Shown here: piece by piece, positions 24,556 to 32,351 of the stretch | Position numbering within the stretch: the stretch's first letter is position 1 | How the letters are laid out: the number at the start of each line of letters is the position of its first letter | Assembly (NCBI RefSeq): GCF_028687955.1 | Contig: NZ_JAQTZC010000001.1 | Span: 25,870-60,363, forward strand | DNA length: 34,494 nucleotides | Reading direction: 5' to 3' | DNA from: Acidocella sp. | GTDB lineage: Bacteria; Pseudomonadota; Alphaproteobacteria; Acetobacterales; Acetobacteraceae | The notes under the pieces: generated by a model | Seen by the model: only the letters and a program-made list of their open reading frames with translations | The model's database searches: none | Told to the model about the DNA's origin: nothing | Program-made: the position numbers and the translations under genes

Positions 24556-24680
24556 ATACCAGTCAGCCTTAAGGCTGACTGGTATGCGCGCGGGGCTGGT
24601 GGGGCGGCCGCGCGCAAAATCAAGAGCTTATACCAGCCCGCCACCAAATCCAGAGAGTCAAGCTCTTGGCGGGCTGGTAT
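24556..24680 (+). repeat. 125-bp palindromic repeat element, copy 5
   Basis: Same orientation as copies 1-3, 7 bases after the sRNA terminator and 120 bases before the convergent kinase gene's 3' end region. One private change (AAACCCAG to AAATCCAG). With the inverted copy 4 it flanks the sRNA as a 547-bp inverted-repeat unit (24134-24680). Between copy 5 and the kinase gene (24681-24800) I see nothing further. Confidence 0.93.
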
Positions 24681-24800
24681 TAAACCAATCAGGTCCTGTG
24701 AGCCTCCCCCGTTCCATTTCCGCACCAAACCCGCCCAAACTGGGGAGCAAGCAAAAAATTCCCCAGAAAAACCAATCACTTCTGCCAAAAACGCCACAAA

Positions 24801-24816
24801 CGCTCCACGTGGAGCG
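24801..24816. other. Perfect 16-bp palindrome with CACGTG core (terminator or parS-like)
   Basis: CGCTCCACGTGGAGCG directly abuts the kinase stop codon at 24817-24819. On the minus strand it is followed by a moderately T-rich stretch (TTTGTGGCGTTTTT), so it may act as a transcription terminator. The inner TCCACGTGGA also equals the centre of parS-type ParB sites (as I recall them, TGTTCCACGTGGAACA), with 12 of 16 positions matching. Confidence 0.5.
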
Positions 24817-26304
24817 TCACCCCACGTCCCAAAGCCGGTGGTTAACCTCCACCAGCCCCGCCTGCGCATCCTTATAAATCCCGAACAAACGGCCATACAT
24901 CGCATGCGCCGCCGCATCCGGCGCGGTCACATCCAGCAACCGCACGCAGCGCGCCACCGCCTGCGCGGGTGAGGCAAACATCCCCACCCCCACACCCGCC
25001 ACCAGCGCCGCGCCAAATGAGGCATCCCCCGCCTCGGTCCGCTCCATCACCAGCCCGGTCACATCAGCGATGATCCTGCGCCAAGCCGCGCTGCGCGCCC
25101 CGCCGCCCATCAGCCGTATCACCCCAAATTCCAGCCCCAGCCCGCGCGCCGCCTCCAGCAGATCGCGAATGGAAAACGCAATCCCCTCATAGAGCGCGCG
25201 CGCGAAATGCGCCCGCGTGTGGGAAATCGTCAGCCCGATGAAATCGCCGCGCAGCAGCGGGTCCCAATAGGGGGCGCGCTCACCCTGCAAATACGGATGA
25301 AACAGCAGCCCATCCGCCCCGGCCGGCGCCTCGCCCGCCAGCACATCCATCTCCGCGAACCCGCCCTGCGCGAACATCAGATCGCGCAGCCAGCGGTGCG
25401 CCGAGGCGCAGGAGTTCGTCCCCGTCGCGGTGTAGTACATCCCCGGCATGATATGCGGATAACAGGAAACCGGCGGGTTCACGCGCGGCCCCTGCGTCGC
25501 CAGATACAACACCCCCGCTGTCGCCAGTTTCACCCCGCCCACCCCGGGTGTCACGGCTCCCACGCCAAAAAATTCCACTGTGGTATCGTTCGCGCCGCAC
25601 ACCACCGGCGTTCCCGCCGCCAGCCCGCAGGCCGCGGCGGCGGCGGGCAACACGCCCCCCACCACGGATGTGGCCTCCACAATCGGCGGCAGGCGCGCCA
25701 TGTCCCAGCCGATCAACCCGCAAAGCTCGGTTGACCAGCCGCGCGTGGCGTCCTCGGCCAGCAGGCTCCCCACCGCGTCGGAGAAATCCGTCTCCCAGGT
25801 TCCGGTCAGGCAAAAGCGCAGATAATCCTTCGCCAGATACAACCGCCGCACCCGCGCCATCACCTCCGGCTCATGGTTCTGCAACCAGGCCAGCATCGCC
25901 AGCGTCCAGGTTGGGTTCACCCGGTTCAGGCCGATCTCCACAATCCGCGCCCCGGCCCGCGCCTGCAACGCGGCGGCCTCGGCGGCGCTGCGCTGGTCGT
26001 TCCACATAATCGCCGGGCGCAGCGCATGGCCCGCCGCATCGGTCAGCACCGGAATATGCGCCCCGGCCGAAACGCCAACCCCGGCGATGTCCCCGGCTCC
26101 GATCCCCGCCGCCTCCAGCGCCTCGGGCACCGCCCGGCACAACGCGGCAAACCATTCCGCCGGGTCCTGCTCAGACCATCCCGGCCGCGCCACCACGGTG
26201 GTCACCGGCGTGCTCGCCTCGCCCGCAACCTTCCCGGCCGCGTTGATGATCGAGACCTTGAGGCTGCTCGCCCCCAGATCGATGCCGCATAGAAATTTTG
26301 TCAT
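24817..26304 (-). CDS. FGGY carbohydrate kinase, xylulokinase-like
   Basis: 495 residues, close to the xylulokinase length. It phosphorylates a sugar or polyol with ATP. Visible are the N-terminal phosphate loop GIDLGASSLKV, SEQDPAEWF, ALRPAIMWNDQRSAAEA, KDYLRFCLTG, DFSDAVG, the catalytic Asp in CGANDTTVEFFGVG, and the adenosine motif LMGGGARSAAWR. The substrate segment that is GQMHG in XylB reads VSAGAH here, so the substrate may not be xylulose. The start overlaps the murI stop by 4 bases, so it is the last gene of the cell-wall operon, an unusual place for a sugar kinase. Confidence 0.88.
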   Translation of the reverse strand: MTKFLCGIDLGASSLKVSIINAAGKVAGEASTPVTTVVARPGWSEQDPAEWFAALCRAVPEALEAAGIGAGDIAGVGVSAGAHIPVLTDAAGHALRPAIMWNDQRSAAEAAALQARAGARIVEIGLNRVNPTWTLAMLAWLQNHEPEVMARVRRLYLAKDYLRFCLTGTWETDFSDAVGSLLAEDATRGWSTELCGLIGWDMARLPPIVEATSVVGGVLPAAAAACGLAAGTPVVCGANDTTVEFFGVGAVTPGVGGVKLATAGVLYLATQGPRVNPPVSCYPHIMPGMYYTATGTNSCASAHRWLRDLMFAQGGFAEMDVLAGEAPAGADGLLFHPYLQGERAPYWDPLLRGDFIGLTISHTRAHFARALYEGIAFSIRDLLEAARGLGLEFGVIRLMGGGARSAAWRRIIADVTGLVMERTEAGDASFGAALVAGVGVGMFASPAQAVARCVRLLDVTAPDAAAHAMYGRLFGIYKDAQAGLVEVNHRLWDVG

Positions 26305-27080
26305 AACGCCCCCTGACAGACTTCATCAAACCCGAATTCCGCCAGCCGCGGCCGCATCACATCCATATCCGCCAACGGTGCTGTAAACCACGCCGCCCCC
26401 GCGCGCGCCGCCGCCGGGGTGGAAAGTCCCCCCGTCACCGCCAGCGTGCGCCTTGCCACCGGCAGCGCCGGATCAAACCACGTCACCCCCGGATACAGCG
26501 CCTCGAATTCCGGGTGCAGAAACGTGTAATGCGTGCAGCCCAGCGCCACCGCATCCATCCGCCCGGCACCGGGCTGGTTGAATAACGGCGCCACCGCACT
26601 CGCCACATCCACCGCATGGCCGCGGAATTTCTGCTCCGCCAGCGCCGCCAGCGTGGGCGCGCCGAGGCTGTGAATTTCACAATCGGGCGCGAATGTCTCA
26701 ATCAATTCGCGCAAATACGCCCGGCGCACCGTCGCGGCGGTCGCCAATACGCCGATCACCCTGGTTTTGCTCGCCGCCGCCGCCGGTTTGATCGGCGGCA
26801 CGCAGCCGATGAAGGGCAGCGCATACGCCGCCCGCAACGCCCCCAGCGCGATGGTGCTGGCGGTATTGCACGCCACCACCACCGCATCCGGTTTCAAAAA
26901 CTCTATGGCCCTGCCGATAAGCCCCACGATATGCACCAGCAGCGCCGCATCGGGTTTTTCACCATAGGGGAAAAATCCGTTATCGGCGAGATAGCTGATC
27001 CGCGCGTCCGGCTGCAACCGGCGGATCTCGCGCACCACGCCCAGCCCGCCAATCCCTGAATCAAAAACAAGCAGATGCAT
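26301..27080 (-). CDS. murI: Glutamate racemase
   Basis: 259 residues. It makes D-glutamate for peptidoglycan. The N-terminus has VFDSGIGGLGV (Asp7, Ser8). The two catalytic cysteines are Cys71 in VACNTAST and Cys182 in ALGCTHYTFL. LADNGFFPYGEK corresponds to the family's DTARFPYG segment. Starts 9 bases after rodA and overlaps the kinase gene by 4 bases, so it is part of the elongation operon. The placement would co-express precursor supply with the cell-elongation machinery. Confidence 0.95.
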   Translation of the reverse strand: MHLLVFDSGIGGLGVVREIRRLQPDARISYLADNGFFPYGEKPDAALLVHIVGLIGRAIEFLKPDAVVVACNTASTIALGALRAAYALPFIGCVPPIKPAAAASKTRVIGVLATAATVRRAYLRELIETFAPDCEIHSLGAPTLAALAEQKFRGHAVDVASAVAPLFNQPGAGRMDAVALGCTHYTFLHPEFEALYPGVTWFDPALPVARRTLAVTGGLSTPAAARAGAAWFTAPLADMDVMRPRLAEFGFDEVCQGAL

Positions 27081-27089
27081 GGCGTCGCC

Positions 27090-28250
27090 TCAGAACTCCT
27101 CGCTGGCGAATTCCACGTCGCGGTGCACATGCACTGACATCAACACGCCAAACCCCAGCATCACCGCCGTCAGCGCCGAACCGCCATAGGAGATCAGCGG
27201 CAGCGGCACGCCCCCCACCGGGATCAGCCCCATCACCATTGAGAGATTGACAAAACAGTACAGGAAAAAATTCGCCGCCACCCCCAGCGCCACCAGCCGC
27301 CCATATACATGCCCGCATGAAATCGCGGTATAAAGCGCCATGGCGATAATGGAGAACAGCAGCACCAGCACCGCCACGCTGCCCAGAAAACCAAACTCCT
27401 CGGCGATGATGGTGAACACGAAATCGGTCTGTTTCTCTGGCAGGAAATTTAGCTGGTTCTGCGTGCCGTGCAGATACCCCTGGCCGGTCAGCCCGCCCGA
27501 ACCCAGCGCGATCTTCGACTGGATGATATTATACCCGGCCCCCAGCGGGTCCGAGCCCGGATTCAGGAAGGTGATGATGCGCGCGCGCTGGTAGTCATGC
27601 AGGTGATGATAAAGCAGGGGGGCCGCCACCAGCATCACCCCCAGCAAAACCGCGAACTTCCACCAGCGCACCCCCGCCCCCAGCATCACCGTGGCGCCGA
27701 TCATCGCGGTGATCACGGCGGTGCCCAGGTTCGGCTCCTTCAATATCAGCCCAACGGGGAGCAAAATCGCCGCCACCGCCGGCAGCAGGAACAAGGCCTC
27801 GTTCAGCCGCTCTTGCGTGGCGCGGCGGAAATACGCCGCCAGCCCCAGAGTGAGAAACAGCTTCATCAACTCGCTCGGCTGAATGTCCATGCCCCCCACG
27901 CTCATCCACCGCTTCGCGCCCAGCCCGGTATGGCCGAACTTCATCACCACCAGCAGCAGCAAAATCCCCAGCGCATAGGCGGGCCAGGAGATTTTGGCGA
28001 TCTGGCGGATATCCACCATCGCGATCCCCAGCATCAGCGCCAGCGCGCCGATGAAGCGGAACAGCTGGCTGTCGGCATAGGGCCGAGGTGCGCCCCCGGC
28101 GGCGGAATACAGCGCCGTATACCCCACCCCCGCCAGCAGGCAGACGCACAGCACGAACAGCCAGTTGACCCGCAGGAGCTTGCTCATCAGGCCGAAGGAA
28201 CGGTCGCGGAACGGCCGTTGCGGCGCCAGCCTTTCGGAATCCATCATCAT
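27090..28250 (-). CDS. rodA: Rod-shape-determining peptidoglycan polymerase RodA
   Basis: 386 residues, about ten membrane helices, SEDS family glycosyltransferase that polymerises lipid II with PBP2 during elongation. Diagnostic parts are AKRWMSVGGMDIQPSELMKL, FLNPGSDPLGAGYNIIQSK, IALGSGGLTGQGYLHGTQ, the FVFTIIAEEFGF loop with the catalytic-region acidic residues, and the closing LISYGGSAL. The start ATG at 28250 overlaps the mrdA stop (ATGA) and is the first of three ATG codons in a row. Confidence 0.95.
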   Translation of the reverse strand: MMMDSERLAPQRPFRDRSFGLMSKLLRVNWLFVLCVCLLAGVGYTALYSAAGGAPRPYADSQLFRFIGALALMLGIAMVDIRQIAKISWPAYALGILLLLVVMKFGHTGLGAKRWMSVGGMDIQPSELMKLFLTLGLAAYFRRATQERLNEALFLLPAVAAILLPVGLILKEPNLGTAVITAMIGATVMLGAGVRWWKFAVLLGVMLVAAPLLYHHLHDYQRARIITFLNPGSDPLGAGYNIIQSKIALGSGGLTGQGYLHGTQNQLNFLPEKQTDFVFTIIAEEFGFLGSVAVLVLLFSIIAMALYTAISCGHVYGRLVALGVAANFFLYCFVNLSMVMGLIPVGGVPLPLISYGGSALTAVMLGFGVLMSVHVHRDVEFASEEF

Positions 28251-30097
28251 GCGCCCCCGCCTCCCAGCGGCACATCCCGCCCGGCTGGATCATGGGTCAG
28301 CGCATGGGTCATCAACGTATGGGCGATCGGCGCCGCCGCCACCCCGCCGTAATTGCCATGTTCGATCACCACGGCCACAGCATAGCGCGGATTGTCATAC
28401 GGCGCGAAGGCGACAAAGAGCGCATTCGGCCGCGCCGCCCAGGCCATGGTGAGGTCATTAAACCCCTGCCGCTTCTCGGCCGCGGTGTTGTCGTGCACCT
28501 GGGCGGTGCCGGTCTTGCCCGCCATCTGCACATTCGGCAGATCAAGCCGGTTGGCATAGGCCGTGCCCGCCGGGGTGTTCACCACCTCGAACAACCCCTG
28601 GCGGACAACCGCCAGATGCGCCGGGTCAACATCGAGCACCGGCCAGTCGCCCGGGGTGGAGCCAATCTGCAAAGTCCCGGCAATCCGCCGCGTGATATGC
28701 GGGCCAACCGCGCTGCCCGTCGCCACCCGCGCGATCATCGTCGCCAGTGCCAGCGGCGTGAGCTGGGTGTAGCCCTGGCCGATCCCTTGCACCACGGTGC
28801 TGCCCTCCACCCAGTGAATCCCATGCTGGCGCGCCCAGTCCAGCGTCGGCACCAGCCCCGTCTCGGCATTAGGCAGATCCACGCCCAGATCGGTGCCCAG
28901 CCCCATCAGCGTGGCCATCTCCGCGATCCGGTCGATCCCCACCCCCAGCGCCACCTGATAGAAAAACACGTCGCAGCTCACCTGCAACGCCGTGGTCACG
29001 GTAATGGAGCCATGGGCCATGTGGTTATCGCACCAGAACACATGGTCACCCAGCTTGAAAAAACCAGGGCAGGTCAAAATCGTCTCCGCCGTGAGGGTGC
29101 CCGCCTTCATCGCCGCCAGCGCCACGGTGGGCTTGAAGGTGGAGCCAGGCGCGAACAAACCCGCGACCGCCTTGTTCTGCAACGGGTGGCCCGGATCGGC
29201 CATCCAGGCATTCCAGGTTGCCTGCGGCACCCCTTTGTCGAACAGCGACGGATCAAACGAGGGGCTGCTCGCCATCGCCAGAATCTCGCCGGTGATGGCG
29301 TCAAGCATCACCACCGCCCCGGTCTGGTCTTTCAGCCCCTGCACCGCCAGCGCCTGCAACCCGGCATCCAGTGCCAGCGTCACCTCCTGCCCCTGCGTGC
29401 CCGGGTCATGCGCCAACTGGCGCACCACCTGGCCATGCACGTTGGTCTCCATCTGCACGAAACCCGGCACGCCGCGCAGCACCGTATCCTGCGCCGCCTC
29501 CACCCCGGTGCGGCCAATGCGCATGCCCGGCAGGCTGAGCACCGGGTCCGCCGCCGCCTCGCGCTGGTTGGGCCGGGCCACATAGCCAACCGCATGCGCA
29601 AGCCCCGGGCCGAACGGGTAGGAGCGGCTGGCCCCCACCTCCACCACAACGCCGGGCAGGTCCGGCGTGTTCACCTCCAGCACCGCCATGTCCGGCCAGT
29701 CCAGATAATCCTTCAGCAGCACCGGAATATAGCCGGGCCGGTGCGCCAGCTCAGCGGCGATGCGCGCCTTCTCGTCGTCGGGCAGTGGCACCAGCCGGTA
29801 GAAATTATCCAGCACCGCCTGCGGGTCAGGCGCCAGCGCCTGCATGAAAAGGGCGCGCCAGTGCTGCTGGTTGCCCGCCAGCACGGTGCCGAAGCGGTCT
29901 GTGATCAGCCCGCGCAGCGGTGCTTCCAGCCGCTCGGAGATCGAGTTTTGCTCTGCCAGCAACGCGTATTTGCCATGCTTGGCGACCTGCAAATTATACA
30001 GCCGCCCCGCGATGGCGCCAAAGATGCCAAATTGCGCCGTGCCGATGAGCAGCGCGCGGCGGGTAAAGGCGGCGCGGTCCTTGGCGTCACGCTTCAT
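28247..30097 (-). CDS. mrdA: Penicillin-binding protein 2 (transpeptidase)
   Basis: 616 residues, class B PBP, partner of RodA in elongation. One N-terminal membrane helix (~12-32), then the pedestal domain with RGLITDRFG (62-70), and the transpeptidase domain with the active-site Ser319-X-X-Lys322 (APGSTFKPT), Ser374-Cys-Asp376 in place of SxN (E. coli PBP2 has SSD) and the Lys528-Thr-Gly motif AGKTGTAQV. Starts 36 bases after mreD and overlaps rodA by 4 bases. Confidence 0.96.
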   Translation of the reverse strand: MKRDAKDRAAFTRRALLIGTAQFGIFGAIAGRLYNLQVAKHGKYALLAEQNSISERLEAPLRGLITDRFGTVLAGNQQHWRALFMQALAPDPQAVLDNFYRLVPLPDDEKARIAAELAHRPGYIPVLLKDYLDWPDMAVLEVNTPDLPGVVVEVGASRSYPFGPGLAHAVGYVARPNQREAAADPVLSLPGMRIGRTGVEAAQDTVLRGVPGFVQMETNVHGQVVRQLAHDPGTQGQEVTLALDAGLQALAVQGLKDQTGAVVMLDAITGEILAMASSPSFDPSLFDKGVPQATWNAWMADPGHPLQNKAVAGLFAPGSTFKPTVALAAMKAGTLTAETILTCPGFFKLGDHVFWCDNHMAHGSITVTTALQVSCDVFFYQVALGVGIDRIAEMATLMGLGTDLGVDLPNAETGLVPTLDWARQHGIHWVEGSTVVQGIGQGYTQLTPLALATMIARVATGSAVGPHITRRIAGTLQIGSTPGDWPVLDVDPAHLAVVRQGLFEVVNTPAGTAYANRLDLPNVQMAGKTGTAQVHDNTAAEKRQGFNDLTMAWAARPNALFVAFAPYDNPRYAVAVVIEHGNYGGVAAAPIAHTLMTHALTHDPAGRDVPLGGGGA

Positions 30098-30133
30098 GGC
30101 GCGCGCCCCCCGCCGGCAGGCGCAAACCCGGCA

Positions 30134-30658
30134 TCAGGCCAATTCAGCCGCCGCGGGGCCGCGATGCATACGAATGAACAGCGCCGCCAGCGCCGGGTAG
30201 AGCAACACCGCGAAGCCGGTTTGTGTCAGCACCGGGCGCAGCGGCAGCACGCCCTGCCCGAGCAGCGATTGCGCGCCCCACGCCAGCACAAACGCCCCGG
30301 CGGCAAAGCCGGAAAAAACCGGCCAGGTGAATAAGAAACCCCGTTGCACCAGCCGGCGGCGCAGCGCCAGCACCAAGCCGTGCAGCAGCAGCAGCAGCAA
30401 CGCCCACAGCCCGACCGGCGAAAAGCCCAGCAGATCCAGCAGCACCCCGCCCGCCATCACCGCTGGCGCGGGCAATGCGGACGGCCGGTACAGCGACCAG
30501 AAAAACACACAGGCCATCGCATAAACCGGGCGCAGCTGCGCCTGTCCGGGCAGGCCGAAATTCAGGCCCAGCACCACCAGCCCGGCCACCAGCGTGCCGA
30601 AGGGAACAGCATAACGCGCCGCCGCATCCAACCGGCGCCACAAGCCTTGCCGCCGCAT
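30134..30658 (-). CDS. mreD: Rod shape-determining protein MreD
   Basis: 174 residues, about five hydrophobic helices, inner membrane. MreD is poorly conserved; the call rests on length, the hydrophobic pattern, LRPVYAMACVFFWSLYRP, the GGVLLDLLGFSPVGLWAL segment (family GlxxDllsgsplGl) and position between mreC and mrdA. Starts 3 bases after the mreC stop codon. Confidence 0.92.
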   Translation of the reverse strand: MRRQGLWRRLDAAARYAVPFGTLVAGLVVLGLNFGLPGQAQLRPVYAMACVFFWSLYRPSALPAPAVMAGGVLLDLLGFSPVGLWALLLLLLHGLVLALRRRLVQRGFLFTWPVFSGFAAGAFVLAWGAQSLLGQGVLPLRPVLTQTGFAVLLYPALAALFIRMHRGPAAAELA

Positions 30659-30661
30659 GCG

Positions 30662-31549
30662 CTATTTTTTCCGGTGATGGACGATGGCGGCGGGCTTGGC
30701 CTTGGTGTGCGGGATCGGCGTCAGCACCGGCAGATTATCCGGGTAGCTGAACAGCCGCAGCAGGCGCAGCGAGTCCAAATCCGCCAGCGGCAGCACCACC
30801 GGCTGGTTTTGCGCATCGTAATGCACCACGCCAACCGGCAGGCCGGGCGGAAACGCGCCGCCAACCGCGCTGGTCAGCACCATCGCGCCTTCAGCGGGCG
30901 GCTGGCCCGGCGCCCAGTAGAGCAATGCCGGGGTGGGGCCGTTGGTTCCGGCCATCAGCGCGGGCGCGCCGCGGGCGCCCAGCGCCACGGGAATCCGGCT
31001 GTTGATATCGGTGATGAGCAGCACCCGCGCCGAGCGGCTCCCCGCCTCGACCACGCGCCCCGCAACCCCGCGCCCGTCCATCGCCACGGCGCCCATCAGC
31101 GGCACGGAGCTGCCGCCAGGCGGCAAATCCACCAGCACCGAACGGTCATAAACCCCGCCCAGATCCGCCACCACATCGCCGGTGGAAAACGCCGGCGCGG
31201 CGGGCGGCGTGTAGTTCAGAGTGGCCTTCAGCGCGTTGTTCTGCGCCTCTAGCGCCATCGCCACCGCCTGCCATTGCAGCAGTTTGGCGTTTTCCGCGCG
31301 CAAGCGCGCGTTCTCGGCGCTCAAGGAAAACAAATGCCCGATCGCCCCGGTGCCGCTCTCCGCCGCCGCGATCGGCCCCGCGAACACGCCGTATACCGGC
31401 GCCAGCACATCATCGAGCCCGGTGCGCAGCGCCCCGGACATTCCCTGGTCAGCGCGGCCGATCAGCACGATGACAAACGACAGCACCAGCATCACCGGAA
31501 ACGTGAGCCGCGACACAGCCTGCCGGAACGGGACCGATAATCTGATCAC
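30662..31549 (-). CDS. mreC: Rod shape-determining protein MreC
   Basis: 295 residues from GTG 31549, giving MIRLSVPFRQAVSRLTFPV, which resembles the usual MreC start. A longer form from TTG 31600 would add 17 residues. One membrane helix (~18-36) is followed by a short coiled coil (SLSAENARLRAENAKLLQW) and a periplasmic beta domain with VVADLGGVYDRSVLVD, GVAGRVVEAGSRSARVLLITD and PPGLPVGVV. MreC is the periplasmic scaffold that activates PBP2/RodA. First gene of mreC-mreD-mrdA-rodA-murI-kinase. Eight C bases in a row on the coding strand (31551-31558) precede the GTG. No mreB is present upstream; yggS is there instead, 55 bases beyond the TTG. Confidence 0.94.
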   Translation of the reverse strand: MIRLSVPFRQAVSRLTFPVMLVLSFVIVLIGRADQGMSGALRTGLDDVLAPVYGVFAGPIAAAESGTGAIGHLFSLSAENARLRAENAKLLQWQAVAMALEAQNNALKATLNYTPPAAPAFSTGDVVADLGGVYDRSVLVDLPPGGSSVPLMGAVAMDGRGVAGRVVEAGSRSARVLLITDINSRIPVALGARGAPALMAGTNGPTPALLYWAPGQPPAEGAMVLTSAVGGAFPPGLPVGVVHYDAQNQPVVLPLADLDSLRLLRLFSYPDNLPVLTPIPHTKAKPAAIVHHRKK

Positions 31550-31655
31550 CGGGGGGGGTGTTCTCCACAAGAAAAATACAAATCGCTGAAACGAGAGCAA
31601 GCATTACAGCCAATTTACATAAGCGGACAGGTCCAGCCGCGCCGATTCCGCCCGC

Positions 31656-32351
31656 CTAAGTAAGATTTAATGATGCGTTGCCGGAATCACGCGCCGGGCG
31701 GACGCCAAAAATCGCGGTGCCGACGCGCACATGCGTGGCCCCGGCGGCAATCGCGATTTCGAAATCGCCCGACATGCCCATCGAGCGCACCGCCAGCCCG
31801 TGCACATCCGCCATTGCCGCCAGGCGCCTGAAATAGGGCAGCGGGTCCACCCCCTCGGGCGGAATGCACATCAACCCTTTCAGCGCCGCGCCAAAACGCG
31901 CCCGGCTGGCCTTTATGAACCCATCCGCCGCCGCCAGGGGCACACCCGCCTTCTGCGGCTCGGCACCTATATTCACCTGCACCAGCAGCTCCGGCAGCCG
32001 CCCCGCCGCCTGCGCCGCTTTCTCGATGGCATCGCTCAGGCGCGCGCGGTCCAGGCTGTCAATCGCGTCGGCGATGCGCACCGCCTGCGCCGCCTTGTTG
32101 GTCTGCAATGCGCCGATCAGATGCAGCTTTGCCCCGGGGATGGGAAATTTTGCCTCCGCCTCCTGCACCTTGTTCTCGCCGAACACCGCCTGCCCCGCCG
32201 CCAGCGCGGCCAGCACCGCCGCGCGCGGGTGGGTCTTGCTCACCGCGATCAGCGTCACATCCGCGGGGGCGCGACCGGCGGCGCGCGCGGCCGCGGCGAT
32301 ACGGGCATGAATGTTTTCCAGATTCGCCGTGATCATCGTAAGGTCAGCCAT
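31656..32351 (-). CDS. yggS: YggS-family PLP homeostasis protein
   Basis: 231 residues from ATG 32351 (ATG 32336 is an alternative). Single-domain PLP-binding protein, similar to the barrel of alanine racemase, that buffers pyridoxal phosphate and has no known reaction. The PLP lysine is in LIAVSKTHP; GENKVQEAEAKFP, LHLIGALQTNK, LLVQVNIGAEPQKAGV, GLMCIPP, SMGMSGDFEIAIAAG and VRVGTAIFG are all family hallmarks. Neither start has a clear ribosome site. Its start codon overlaps that of the opposite-strand ThiE-like gene (CCATGG). Reading frame continues upstream, but only as antisense of that gene. Confidence 0.94.
   Translation of the reverse strand: MADLTMITANLENIHARIAAAARAAGRAPADVTLIAVSKTHPRAAVLAALAAGQAVFGENKVQEAEAKFPIPGAKLHLIGALQTNKAAQAVRIADAIDSLDRARLSDAIEKAAQAAGRLPELLVQVNIGAEPQKAGVPLAAADGFIKASRARFGAALKGLMCIPPEGVDPLPYFRRLAAMADVHGLAVRSMGMSGDFEIAIAAGATHVRVGTAIFGVRPARDSGNASLNLT

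Noticed and set aside
24584-24877. Open frames running through the 125-bp repeat (similar peptides at every copy, on both strands)
   Set aside because: The repeat happens to have no stop in these frames. The frames use different ends at each copy, have no ribosome site, and the copies vary in a way that follows base pairing rather than codons.
28292-30334. A 680-codon open frame on the plus strand opposite mrdA
   Set aside because: It is antisense to a PBP2 gene with all catalytic motifs. Its product is rich in Arg/His/Gln without family features, which is typical of the shadow frame of GC-rich DNA.
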